Positions 22,131 through 33,525 of a stretch of 64,000 bases of DNA are shown in pieces (the first letter of the stretch is position 1; every line of letters begins with the position of its first letter). Source of the DNA: Nelumbo lutea (lineage: Eukaryota; Streptophyta; Magnoliopsida; Proteales; Nelumbonaceae); NCBI GenBank assembly GCA_022828595.1, contig JAKGHH010000004.1, positions 85,154,270 to 85,218,269 of the forward strand. Direction: 5' to 3'. A model generated the notes under the pieces. That model saw only the letters and a list, made by a program, of their open reading frames with translations, had not been told where the DNA came from and made no database searches. The translations under genes were made by a program, and so were the position numbers.

Positions 22131-23410
22131 GAATCAATAATATAAGCAAGTACTTTTCTTTCATTAATACTTAATTTGAACATACCATTATAACCATATC
22201 CCTTTCCAACAAACATCCCATTCTTGGATAGGATTAGTTTGTCGGATTCAAAAACTACTTTGAATCCCCTCTTACAGACAAGATTTACTAAGACCAAGTT
22301 CTTTCTAATGTCAGGAACATGGAGAACATTCAGAAGAGTCAGTGTTTTTCCGGAGGTGAAGTTTAACTTTATGTCGCCTCTTCTAGCAACTTTGGCACAT
22401 GTTTGGTTTTCCCATCTGTACCTCATAACCATCAATCACTTCTTCATATGTCCTGAACAAGGACTTGTCCATGCAAACATGAACTGTGGCATCTAAATCA
22501 AACCACCATCCAGAAGATGATTCTGCCATGTTGACTTTAGTAATTAGGGCCACTAGATTGTTTTCTACCATGTTTGCAGACTTGGTTCCACATTTCCGAT
22601 GTTGGTGGACTCGTGCATAATGCCCCTTCTTTCCACAAATATAGCATGATCCTTTCTTATTGTTGCTCTTCTTGAAGTTCCCATCCTTCTTCTTTACTTG
22701 TAATGCAATGTTAGTCTTCTTCGATCTGTTTTCCACAAATGGACCTTAAAGTTCAGCATACCGGCCAGGGTCTTATCCCTACTATCTCTAATCCGAGACT
22801 CTTCTTCAATACGAAAGTGTTGCTGAATTTGCTTTAAGGTAAATTCTTCAGCCTTGTGCAGAAGCTTTTTCCTGTAATCCTTCTAGGAGGGTGGAAGTTT
22901 GGCAATGATTACTCCCACTTGGAAAGATTTAGAAAGGATGATGTCAAGGGATCAAATTTTGTTGACTATCACTTCTAGTTCATGAGCTTACTCCAGTATG
23001 GGTTTATGGTCGTTCATGGTGAAGTCAAAGTATTCTGCAATAAGATACTTATTCGTATCTGCTTCTTGCACCTTGTATTTGAATCATAAGGCCTTCTAGA
23101 TTTCTTTTGGAGATGTAAGTTCCTTGTAGAAGTTGTAAAGCTAGTTTAATAAGGCATTCAGTATGTGTCCTTGGCACATAAGTGAGCCTTCTCATTTTGC
23201 TCTTTCCTTTTTTAGTTTTTCTGAGTCCTTGTCAGTGGGTTCAGGAAGTGATTGCAGATTCAGGTCCAGCAGATAGTATAGTTTTAGTGTGGTCAGAAAG
23301 AAGATCATCTTGTTTTGCCATCGGCTAAAGTTTGCTCCATCGAACTGGTCTAGTTGAACAAGATCTTGGTTCATCATCTTGATCAAATTCATGCTTGCTT
23401 TCGCCTCCAT
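22118..23410 (-). pseudogene. copia gag and protease
   Basis: Gag begins at 23410 (MEAKASMNLIKMMNQ) with the UBN2-like FDGANFSRWQNKMIFFL. A CCHC-type knuckle follows at about 22640 (CYICGKKGHYARV), where the last cysteine is replaced. The protease site reads DLDATVHVC in place of the usual DSGATxH, so catalytic residues are changed. Confidence 0.83.
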
Positions 23411-23431
23411 TGCAGAATAACATTATAAAAT

Positions 23432-24242
23432 TGTTGGAAAATGGGGTCACTGTAACTTTGGAGGATAAGCTTTGAGGCGTGTCTGAAGACACTATTTTTA
23501 GAACGTTATTTGTCCCCACTCAGTTTCATTGAGTTATTAGGTTACAGGCAAATCCGTTCCTAGGATACAACAGAACCTTGGGCAAGAATCTACAACTAGC
23601 AAAGTTGAAGAATCTCCAAAGAAACCTTCTGTGAGACTGTAGCAAATCGGACTAAGAAAGAGAGAGAAAGTGGATTTCGAAAATGTGTGTTTTTGAAGTC
23701 TGATTCATGCTCCTTAAATAGTTTATGAAGAGGTATGAAGAAAAGGTAGGTGTTGATTCAGAGAAGGCACCTTGAACAGTCACAATTTCAAACATTGTGA
23801 CTATTTAAAAAGTAGTTAACAATTAATAACTGTTAACTTTGAATTGTGCCTCTTGATCTCACCCAATCGAATTGTGACCGTTGATCTCACCAATGGTGAT
23901 CAACGGTCAGCATTACACCAAAACCAAAGCTGCCATTCGTGAAGTGCGAGTAAAGTGTGCCTCTAAAGCGCCTCATTGCATCGCACACACGCACGCACAT
24001 GTGTGCGTGCACGTTGCGCGGTATCAAACCCCATACTCTCCTCTACTATTTCTAAGGAGTGTAAATCAACTCCTATTAAAATACTGAAAACAAAGCTTAT
24101 AATTTTCCAATGTGGGACAAGTTCAAAATTGGGTTTTGTAGGAGAAAAGCTAATTTTTAATCAAGTGTGTAGGTGCAATTTCTCATGTAATTGACCAATC
24201 AAACCCATTGGATTTAATCTCTTATGAGATTAAAATCCAACA
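23432..24242 (-). repeat. 5' LTR of the 18-24 kb copia element
   Basis: Begins TGTTGGAAAATGG on the plus strand and ends TCCAACA. A CpG-rich patch of CACACGCACG near 23985-24015 matches 18541-18570 in the other LTR. No standard tRNA primer site was recognised beside it. Confidence 0.88.
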
Positions 24243-24247
24243 CTAAC

Positions 24248-24840
24248 AGTGTATTGAAAACACCTTTCACTAACAACTTCGAGAAATATTACCAATGCAC
24301 ACCAAGATTTGCATGTGGGGGCATTTGTGGGGGCATAGATGTGATCTCGAAACGAATGGTAATGTCCCACACCTCTACGTCAGTCATGAAATACATATGG
24401 GGCCGAAGAGATTTGAATGATGTGGGTCGTATATATTTTATGGCTGGCGTTTGGCGTTATTTATTGGTTTCACAGAATTCGGATCTATGCATGGGTGGAA
24501 ATTGCATGAATTTGGGTTTGGGATTAGCTTCAACATAACCGATAGCTCATTAATGACTTGTTTAAAAAATAAACTAGAGGAGGGGACTAGGTTGAAATTG
24601 TAACATTGTTATTTGTTACATTAAAAAAGACAATGGTTTCTTAATAAGAAACCTGCAATTATAAGTACTCAAGTCTTAAAACTCGTATAAAAACATAAAA
24701 GAGATCACCATGTGCTCATTTTTTTTAAATATTGCTTCAGCAAAGCATCTGATATAATAGAACACGATCATATAGTGATAATTATGAGCTCTACTTTATA
24801 GTTGTCCTTTGTTTCACATCTAGAACTCCTAGTTGACTCG
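24248..24840. other. gene-free spacer
   Basis: AT-rich single-copy-looking DNA. The 104-codon frame at 24224-24538 starts within the LTR and shows no domain. I see nothing functional. Confidence 0.4.
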
Positions 24841-26235
24841 GACGGTAGGACCGTTTAGCCCGATAATCGTCCAGGCAACTAGTTCCATTTTACCCCAAAC
24901 CTAGTCCTTAGCCAAAAATCGTTGAATCAGTCAATGGCTCGTTGACCTAGGCGGTTGAACCATTGAACTGCTCAATGTTTTTTTGCCATTTTTTATTTTT
25001 TGTTGTTATAATGGGCCATCCGTTTGAACCAGACGATCGAATCGTCGATTTGGAAATCGGTGGCCGAATGGTTCATTTTTCGGCTCATTTTTTCTCGATG
25101 TCAATAATTAGACAAAATAACTTTGTAGTCATAATCATGCGAATGATGGACATTGCAAGGGATTCCAAAACCATGAAAGATAAATCCAAAGTGGCCTTAA
25201 ACACTGAAAAAAATGACGATAAATCTACCAAACTAGAAAAAACAAGGGAAAAAATCAGAAAATCGAGTCCAAATTCCGCTTTGAGACGGAGCTAAACATG
25301 CATGCAATCAAAGAAAGAGAAAGTAGATTGTCTTGTAAGAAAAAAAGAACATTGCACAAGAAAACCCAAAGAAAAAACAAAAGGGAAGAAATAAAATGGT
25401 GTTAAACCCTAAACTGTTTTGGAGGATCTTGAAGAAAAAGAACAAACACAAAAAAAAAAAAAAACAAAAAACAAAAAATGAAAAAAAGGAACATATCGCA
25501 CACGCTCGAATAAAGCCCACATTAGAAACCTTCGAATAGTGAAAATCCAAAAGCATAAAAAACCATGGTTTTCGTACCGATGTTAACGCGGATGGACGAA
25601 CATTTTGGCTTGGGAATCGTCCAAGCAACCAGTTCGTTTTACCCAAATCCCGATCTCTAGCCAAAAACCTTTGAATCGGTCAATGACCCATTGACCTGGG
25701 TGGTCAAACCGTTGACCCGTTCAATGGTTTTTGGCCATTTTTTTTAATTAGGAACCATCTAGACAACCAGTTCCGTTTTATCCCAGTCCCAATCTTTGGC
25801 CAAAAACCATTGAATCGGTCAATGACCCATTGACCCGACGATTGAACCGTCGACCCGTTGACCAGTTCAATGGTTTTTTAGCCATTTTTTTTAATTGTTG
25901 TTAGAACATGGCCGTTCATTCAAATTGGATAGTTGAACTGTCGACTCGAAATCCAGTGGCCAGAAAGGTTCCGTTTTCGGGTCATATGAGACACATGCTC
26001 GAATGACATAATACGTATGATATTGCTTAATGGACCCCACACACTCAATTTTTTGCCTGTAATTTTTGTTGTCAGAATAGACCATCCGTTCAAATTGGAT
26101 GGTCAAACCATCAACCTGAAAACCGGTGGCTAGAACGGTTTCATAGTTTTTTGCCTATAATTTTTATTGTAAGAACAAGCCATCCATTAGAACCAGACGA
26201 TCGAACCATCAACCCCAAAACCGGTGGCAAATAAG
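24841..26235. repeat. degenerate array of 'TTGAATCGGTCAATG' repeats
   Basis: Diverged copies of a roughly 150-200 bp unit with the recurrent phrases AGCCAAAAATCGTTGAATC, TTGACCCG, TTCAATGGTTTTT and CCATCCGTTCAAATTGG occur at about 24870-25080, 25610-25745, 25752-25990 and 26060-26230. Between the first and second copies lies 25090-25600, which has no gene and several A-runs. Orientation is the same in all copies. It is satellite-like or multiply inserted; the type is not resolved. Confidence 0.6.
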
Positions 26236-27600
26236 ATATATAAGATTCTTATGTCTGTTTTTTGTAACTTGAGAAGTTTCAATCGAGACCCAATCCAACC
26301 CATTAACTTTCTAATTCATTAAATCGTAGAAAAAAAATGCAGATATTATAGAAAAATATAGAAGAGTAAAAAATTACAAAAAATGACTAACAGAAATTAT
26401 AGAAAGTATAACAGAAAAAAATTACTGAAAAGTATTCAAAACATAGAAAAAAAAAACAATTTTTTTATTTTTGAACTCCATCATTAACTTTCATTGATCA
26501 ATGCTTTTCTGATGGATCAGGCTTTATAGATTACAACTTACAAATATTGGTTTTTGAAACTTTAATTCGAGCGTCAAGGAAACAGTTGCATGCATACCTC
26601 CACTTCAAGGCACGGTTTATGCTGTTAAGAAACAAGGTTGAGGTTGTATTCTGAATTACACTTCAAAAGCTCTTCACACATCTTGGAAATAAAAAAAAAA
26701 AAAGTTGTATATAACACTAAAAAAATCCTCTTGCAATTCACAAATCCTTCGGCATCACATATCTCTAAGCTGTCGAAGAAGGCAGTTCTAGATCTCCCAC
26801 AAGCGATTTAGAAACTCCCAAGAGCTTTGATTTGCTCTTCCCAATTGGTCCAATCAAACCCTCGGTATGTCGACATTCGGGTGCTCTTAATGCCCCCAGA
26901 ATGTAATAATTACTTGTAGAGATGTATGGGAGTTGAAGAAATTTTCTTAGTTATAAATTCTAAATGTAAAGAATATTGTTATAAAGTCTGAATGTTGAAT
27001 GTTGAGTTTTGAAAAATAACAACTGACCATTTTAACCTTGGATATAAAAAAGTTCATTTAACTATTTAACAAAATAAATAAATGAATTTTAAATAATTAA
27101 TAAAAGTGGAATTGATAAAAATTATAAATTATTAAATACCTTTAAAGAATTGACCATTTATTAATGAATTATTAAGAAATAAATTATTATATAATTATTA
27201 ATTAAAGTAATTAATTAATGATTAATCACTTTAATTATTATTAACCATTCTTATAATCAACTAAAATAATTAATTATATAATTAACTTAATTATTAATAA
27301 TAATTAACATTTTTTTAATTATCAATAACTAAAATAATAATTAATTGTTAATAACTAATTAAAATCATTATTCATAAATAATAATGATATCTTAATCAAT
27401 TGAATTAATAATAAAATAATCATTACTAGATCATAAAATAATTAAATAATACATATATAATTAATAAAATAATAATAATTTATAAACATTATTTCATTAA
27501 TAATTATATAATTATATAATTAAGTAATTAATTTAAATGATAATATAATAATAATATTGTTGTTGCTGTTGTTGTTGTTGTATAGGGTAATCATATCATG
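26236..27600. other. AT-rich gene-free region
   Basis: From about 27050 to 27560 the DNA is almost entirely A/T with TTAATTATTAATAATAATT-like runs, ending in a GTT microsatellite (27558-27580). There is no open gene. Such runs could be matrix-attachment-like, but this is speculation. Confidence 0.55.
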
Positions 27601-27705
27601 CATAAAAAAGATCAACCTTTTCTCAACGTACAACCAGACCTACAATGAAGGCAACAACTTAGCGAATTGGCTTGCAAGTAATGGGTAGGACGTTGAGGAG
27701 GTTTT

Positions 27706-28618
27706 TGATGAAGCGCGATCCGGCCGGTCTTAGCTGTCCACGACCTTGCTTCTGAACGGGGTAGCAGGGAACCTGAAATAGAGGAGATGAGGAAGCTCCG
27801 GGGGGAACCTGGTGTAGCAGCTCCGAAGCTCAAGTTAGAATCCTTCAAAAGCAAGATAATACCAAATAGCGCAAAGTTTGCATACCTTCTTTATTGGGGG
27901 GCAGGGGGCTCTTATAGTCACTTCGCGCACTCGCTCTGAGGTCCTTGTCAGGTTGGGTATGATTACCCTTGCGCTTGTCAATTCGGTCATCGTCCTTTCT
28001 GCTGGGACAGAACTGTCACTGCCTAACCGTCTCTCTAACTGGAGATGGCGGTGTCAGTGGCGGTGACAGGTGGCCGTTTAGAGTGCGGCCGCCAAGCGTC
28101 AGATCCCAAGTCAGTCAGGTGCGGCGCCCTCGGGCACGGACTTCCTCAGTGTCAGGCATGGTACGACTTGTTTGGTTTTGGTGCCCAGCAGGTGATGCGG
28201 AGTGGTGAGCGAGGCGAAGTCTTGAGTTCGGAGGTATCTATAGGGTTGGTCAGTTCGGCGAGGTGCATCCCGAACTGTTACAAGGTTGGCCAGACCGGCG
28301 ACGTATATCCCGAGCTGTTACAAGGTTGGCCAGTTCGGCGAGGTATATCCCGAGCTGTTACAAGGTTGGCCAGTTCGGCGAGGTATGTCCCGAGCTGTTA
28401 CAAGGTTGGCCAGTTCGGCGAGGTATGTCCCGAGTTGTTACAAGGTTGGCCAGTTTGGATTACTCTGGTTTTGGGCCAAGGGTGAGTTCGGGCCCCCCGT
28501 AGGGAGTTCGGTCCGCTGGTGTCCCCTTGATCACGCCTTAGGCTTGGCCCTTTTGCCGAGCTGTTGTTTCTGCCACGTGTCGCATAACTGTGAGGTCAGG
28601 CCAAATCTTCTTTCATCA
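27706..28618 (-). mobile_element. solo LTR, Ty3/gypsy-like, 913 bp
   Basis: On the plus strand it begins TGATGAAGCG and ends TTTCATCA. A perfect 5-bp duplication GTTTT flanks it (27701-27705, 28619-28623). The diverged shared box AACTTGAGCTTCGGAGC (minus, about 27825-27842) fixes the orientation as minus. GC-rich compared with its surroundings. The open frames of 80-146 codons in it follow the 40-bp repeat and are not genes. Confidence 0.87.
28245..28458. repeat. 40-bp minisatellite inside the solo LTR, 5.3 copies
   Basis: Units start at 28245, 28285, 28325, 28365, 28405 and 28445 (partial), each GTTGGYCAGNNCGGCGA followed by a stretch ending GTTACAAG. Adjacent units differ by one to four bases. 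In LTR orientation it lies in U3. Confidence 0.95.
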
Positions 28619-28623
28619 GTTTT

Positions 28624-29362
28624 GAATCTTTCACTTCCATGGGACTTTGCTTACCTCCTATTTTCTTGACGCGGCAGGAAGGATTCTCCCTCGTTGGTGC
28701 TAAGCTTTACTTTGTATCAGAAAAAAAGAGCAACCTTTTCGGGGTATTTTTCAAAAACAAAAGTGAACATTATTACTACTATACATGATGAAGTCTGAAA
28801 ATAAAATGAGAATGGAACGCTTTTAATGCCTCTTAAAGGTATTAAGAGATGAGAGATAAGAGGCATTAAGACCAAATGAACAATGAAAATATCTATCTGC
28901 TAATGGTTGGATACCCAAGATCCAACCTGTTAATAAGTAAGTGGATTGGGCAGGTTCAATGGGTTTGGTTGGAAATTGCCAAACGCTATTTGTGAAGAGA
29001 TATTAATGGCTTGCCTCACCAAAATCCCTATTTGTATCTCTTCACCATCCATCTGTGAAGAGATACAAGTATTGGAGATATTCCATATGTGTGGCTGCAA
29101 GTGTTGAGGTTGGTGTGAGGTGTGCCCTGAGGAGTAAATCTGAATTCAGTCTTGTGATGGTATAATTCTATATTTTGGTTGATGAAGGATTCAATGTACA
29201 GTATACTAGTATGAGGGCACATTCTCATGTACAAGTATAGGTAAATGTATAAGTTTATAATATGTTCTCCGATTTGACTTTTATGACTACAGGCAAGTAT
29301 CTCTTTATAATTGTATAGATGTGATCATAGATAGGAGTGAAGTCTTGCCATGTTATATTTTA
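28624..29362. other. gene-free spacer with a small foldback
   Basis: TTAATGCCTCTT at 28823-28834 and its exact complement at 28858-28869 form a short hairpin, probably a MITE remnant. No gene is seen. Confidence 0.45.
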
Positions 29363-29835
29363 GGATAATTATAGATAGATATCCTATACTTTCGGGTAGT
29401 TTTACTTTAGGCATTAAACTTTCAAATGTGTCATTTTAATTCCTAAACTTTTAGAAATATACATTTAAGTCTAAATCTGTTAAAATAATGTTGAAGTGAA
29501 TGGTACAATTATTAAAAGTTCCCATGTTCTGATTTTATTTTTCACTATTCATCTTCTCCTACCTCCTGACTTTCTGGCAATAAGTATGCTCACCTAGTCT
29601 GTGTATTGGGGGTAATCTCACTTTCAGACACTCACTTTGCTGTTGCTGGTTTGCACCCAAAATCCAAACGTAGAAGGAAGATGGAATAGTGGGAAAACGA
29701 ATTGAAAACATGGGCATTTTTATAATTTTATTCCTGACCATAATGTGACTATAACAAAGTTAGACTTAAATGTACATTTCTGGAATTTCAAGTACTAAAG
29801 TGACATATTTGAAAGTTTAGACCCTAAAATGTGAT
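29363..29835. mobile_element. non-autonomous DNA element with long inverted ends
   Basis: The left arm (29363-29480: GGATAATTATAGATAG, then AAACTTTCAAATGTGTCA and ATACATTTAAGTCTA) and right arm (29750-29835, complement GGGATAATCACATTTTAGGG, then AAACTTTCAAATATGTCA and GTACATTTAAGTCTAA) are inverted copies with indels. The interior is non-coding. A lone diverged arm-like segment occurs near 56380-56495. Superfamily not determined (Mutator-like ends are possible). Confidence 0.65.
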
Positions 29836-29921
29836 TATCCCACAAAGTAGAGGTTTCTTATCTGCAATTTACTTCATATTTCATGTTATATTTTGGTATA
29901 TGTTTTGTCACTTGCAGCTAA

Positions 29922-30155
29922 GGCTCCGTTTGCGATTCAAACACTAAAACGGGGTATTTATATACCCCGGTTCGCGTTTGCGAGTGTTTGTTTGATATAT
30001 AAAAAAGTAGTCATTATCATATCAAAAATGTATTTTCTGACACTTTTGTACTCTGAGAATAGAACATTAATATACCTATTTTTTGCATACAATTTTGTGT
30101 TTTTTGGTAATTAACTTTTTGATCAAAGTTAAGGCATTGGAGCATAAACGCAACC
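29922..30155. mobile_element. Tourist/PIF-Harbinger-like element, 234 bp, family B
   Basis: Ends GGCTCCGTTTGCG and CATAAACGCAACC, with a perfect TAA duplication (29919-29921, 30156-30158). It aligns with the reverse complement of the 7082-7479 element (shared ACTTTTTGATCAAAGTT and TTTTCTGACACTTTTGTACT stretches) but lacks about 160 bp of it. Confidence 0.8.
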
Positions 30156-30205
30156 TAAGTTTCCATATTTACACTTTGATAAAAAAGTTAATTACCATAA
30201 AAAAG

Positions 30206-30602
30206 TTAGGTATGATTTTTTTTTCTACAATAACTTTCATTAAGAATAGAAGGAGAGGACAAATCCCACTAAATCATAGTCCCTAAACTAAGTTAGATTG
30301 TGTGCAAGTACATTAGTAGCATTTGAAGCATGCGTCCTACACTCCTATTGGCTCATGAGAATCACTATACATTTTATATTTATCCTTTTTTTGGTTTATG
30401 AATGTAAATATGGTTTACATTTTAAACCGTTTTTGCACTCATCTTGTTTGTTTGAAATCGGTGCAAAGTGTGAGCCCATGCTTCAAATGCTACTAATGTA
30501 CTTGCACACAATCTAACTTAGTTTAGGGACTATGATTTAGTGGGATTTGTCCTCTCCTTCTGTTCTTAATGAAAGTTATTGTTAAAAAAAAATCATACCT
30601 AA
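30206..30602. mobile_element. foldback element with about 126-bp near-perfect inverted arms
   Basis: Arms 30206-30332 and 30477-30602 are inverted copies, with only a few differences by eye near their outer ends. The outer ends read TTAGGTATGATTTTTT. The 144-bp loop contains sequence homologous to the interior of the 7082-7479 MITE (ATTTTAAACCGTTTTTGCAC and CTTGTTTGTTTGAAATC). Transcribed, it would form a long hairpin RNA. The ends do not match a superfamily I can name. Confidence 0.85.
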
Positions 30603-31870
30603 AGCCTTAAATGAAAGTACTGTCAAAAATTAAAAGGATGATAAGTAGACTGCAATCCACCTCAAAAATCTGAATTGTAACCCCTCCATCCTATTCGTAA
30701 ATTTGACATCAATCCATGGGTAGAATTCAGTCCACCTCTAGAAATCTTAGCTCCACCCTAAGGGTGGACTGAATTATAAAACCCCAAAATTAAATTAACA
30801 AAATTGCCATTAGAAGATAAAGACTCAATTCAAGTTCGACCAATGAAATATGGGGTTTGAAAGCTCAAGAACCTAGCTCGATGAATATATTATATAAAAT
30901 AAAAATTTATTTATATATAAATTGTAAGAGGATAGAGTTATGCATATTACTACCGTAACATTGTGGGCCACGATTCACGGGTCAACTGCGATTACTCATT
31001 GCAGAGTATGAACGAGGACTTGACAACCGACCACAACACATTGTTATGGACTGTAGTGTGCCCTCTTATGCAAATCAGCAAACACATGGTGCACGTCCCT
31101 CCATACAACACATACGGTTTGCAGAGGCTCTCTATTATAAGCAATACTTGGTAAGATCCTGAGAAGGTGACAACCACAACCTGCACAAGCTGGTAATTTG
31201 TCCCCATTCTTTGATCTATCGCATGTCCCAACCGAATCAACTAAGGGATTTGTGCTTAACCACCTTGAAAATCTTCTAAAAGTTCTCTCTCCATGCACAC
31301 ATGCATGATTCCATTGTCCATAAAAAGAAAGCTCTTCCTTGAGGAAGGGACTACTTACACTCTTTTACTCCCGTAGCATACTCCTGAGTTTCCCAAAACC
31401 CTAATCCATCCTTGTTCTCTTCTCTTTCAACTTCAAAACATGTCCCTTTTTTTGTTAAAAAAAAACAAAACAAGCTTACCATAGGTTGGGACATTTTGGC
31501 ATGGAATTAATTAGGGAGGAATTGGGGGTTGGAATCTAAATCCCTCGAGAGGTGTACTTATGTTGTTTTTATAATTAATGAAAAACAATAGTGAGATTTA
31601 GAGATAGAGAGTATATCTGTGATTATTCTACTTAGGACCTGGGAGAGTAGGATTATCCTAGTTCTACAAATTTCCAAATTCCTTCCTCTCGTCCAATAGC
31701 ACAGAGGAATTAAAAAACGTCCAATATAACTTCAAACGTTCCTGATAAAGTTCCTAGCTTTTATCTGATGAGCATGATAGCCAGGAGCCGAGCCAAGTAT
31801 ATTAGGGGGTCCTTGGCCCCAATTAAAACCATCATTTATAAAGCTAATATGTGGAGGTTGTGTTAAAAAC
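30603..31870. other. gene-free spacer
   Basis: AT-rich DNA with several short frames on both strands that show no domain and no codon bias. Nothing else recognised. Confidence 0.4.
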
Positions 31871-32050
31871 GGAGTCTGGATCTCCTATTCACGAGAACTC
31901 TGCCCACAATTATGCCCATGATTATCGCACACATGGAGAACATTTCACCCTCTGCATAGTATTATGTAGGAGGAGATGTTCCAAATTCATGGGGGCAGTG
32001 TATTGTGGGTAAGCGTGGACAGAGTTCTCATGAACAGGAGATCCGGACTC
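31871..32050. mobile_element. MITE, 180 bp, with 8-bp target duplication
   Basis: Inverted ends: GAGTCTGGATCTCCTATTCA on the left and, in complement, GAGTCCGGATCTCCTGTTCA on the right, continuing through AGAACTCTG. Identical 8-bp flanks TTAAAAAC occur at 31863-31870 and 32051-32058, as expected for hAT elements. Confidence 0.82.
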
Positions 32051-32058
32051 TTAAAAAC

Positions 32059-32940
32059 ATAATAAAGTGGTGGGTCTTTCGTACCTTCCCACCCCATTTC
32101 TCTTTAAACCCTACCTCCTTATTTAATTTTCTTATTTAACACCCCTAAAAAAAAAATTTCCTCGCTCTGCGTTGATGATAGCTATGAGGTGCCTCATCCT
32201 GAATGAAATCTGAGTTCAGTATTTGAGATTCCAAAGCTCCTCTCTTGCAAAGCACACTGGCAAACAATCGAATTCAAAGATCTATTGAAAACCAAAAGTA
32301 AACATATTGGGGCCTCGTTCATTTTCCAAGAAATGGGTAGGTAAGTTGGTGGGTCCCATCAAAAAAATAAATCTGCCTTTATATTTCGGTATCACTTATC
32401 CATTCAAAAAAATAAAAGAACATCATCTCACACATGCATGTTGGCTGTATGCTTTTCTCTTACGAGTTTTGCTTTTGGTGTATCCCGTCTCCTCACATCA
32501 CATACACCCTGCTCTTTCCCCACCCCCACCCCTTGTAAAATGAATTGTATAATATCAAAATAAAACATAAAATGCTACTAGAGATAACTTTAAATTCTAA
32601 GTTGGGGTTGACTAAAAACAATCGAATTTGGGGCCAACAACAAACTACAAGAACAAATTTGAACAGAAAAAGGATTTGAACAATGCATCCAACTCACAAC
32701 AGCAATTAACCCCCTTACTAGTTAGAGCTAACCCACCGTCCAAGCATAATGAGCTGGATACATGTGTGCCTTCGGAGATGGAGGAGATGAATCCATTAAC
32801 AAAAGTGATGTTGCTATATGCGGTAGCCCAATTAGTGAATCTATGTTTGCATTTCTTGTAAACAATGGAACCTCTTTGCAATATACCATAAAGCAAGTCA
32901 CTTGTATACACCTAAGAAACTACACTACAATTCATGAGTA
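32059..32940. other. gene-free spacer
   Basis: No gene or element recognised. Short frames at 32307-32543 and 32628-32911 lack any motif. Confidence 0.4.
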
Positions 32941-32944
32941 AGAA

Positions 32945-33010
32945 ATGGTTTTTTCTATTTTTTTTTGTAATAAAGAGAGATAATTCATTAGAAGCACGAA
33001 AGAAAATACA
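32945..33010 (-). mobile_element. LINE 3' tail remnant
   Basis: On the minus strand this reads CTAATGAATTATCTC then TTTATTACAAAAAAAA, the same ending as the LINE tails at 36960-37010 and 2421-2460. Only the tail is left, as in a strongly 5'-truncated insertion. Confidence 0.5.
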
Positions 33011-33525
33011 ACTAAAAGCATGTTATGTTTGTACCTTGAATTATTTGTGGTGATCCATTTCATCAATCCACTCTAAATTAATTTGAGAAAAACCCAAAAA
33101 CAAATTTTCATAATGGTTTGTGGTGGAAGCATAGGCCCCCATAGCTGTATGAACCCGATCCATATTTAGCTTATGGGTTTGAACTGAATACAAAGAGTTA
33201 TGTACTTTAGAGGTTTTCTCTCTTGTATACTTGGTCTTTATTTTGTGAGAGAAGAGTGAGACTTTGAGTGTATTTGGGGTTTAAGGTTTTCTATGAGTGA
33301 ACACTTTGTATTTTTCTCCATTGTTGATTACATAAAGATTTTATGCTCCTTCGCTTGTGGACATAGGCTATAAGTTGAAGCATGTAAATCTATGTGTTCT
33401 CCTTGCTTGCTTCTCTTTCTTTTTATTTTTCTTTTGTTTTTTCGGTGTTATATGAATATGTATTAATTTCTAGGTTTTGCGTAACAAATTGGTATCAGAG
33501 CCCTATTTTTCATTTGACACTTGCA

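Larger units (their letters stand above)
18012..24242 (-). mobile_element. Ty1/copia retrotransposon, decayed, both LTRs
   Basis: LTRs 18012-18796 (785 bp) and 23432-24242 (811 bp) are alike over their length; the right one has an extra segment near 23850-23880. The likely target duplication is CTGAC (18007-18011) and CTAAC (24243-24247), with one substitution. The left LTR has lost its terminal TG/CA base. A polypurine tract (minus TGTGGGAGAT) adjoins the 3' LTR at 18797-18806. Minus-strand order is gag, protease, integrase, RT, RNase H. Frames are broken throughout, so the copy is inactive. The RT contains a tandem duplication (20187-20518). Confidence 0.9.

Noticed and set aside
25308..25664. 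118-codon frame with a Phe-rich stretch like a membrane protein
   Set aside because: It translates A-runs on the plus strand; the hydrophobic run is a low-complexity artefact.
28245..28458. Regular 40-bp repeats resembling a CRISPR array
   Set aside because: The units are directly adjacent with no unique spacers, lie in an LTR of a plant retroelement and have no cas genes nearby.
28045..28669. Open frames of up to 146 codons with repeats such as NCYKVGQ
   Set aside because: They translate the 40-bp minisatellite of a solo LTR. Since 40 is not a multiple of three, the repeat reads in successive frames, and no domain is seen.
30963..31298. Overlapping frames on both strands (62-84 codons)
   Set aside because: No motif or homology recognised, and such lengths are expected by chance.
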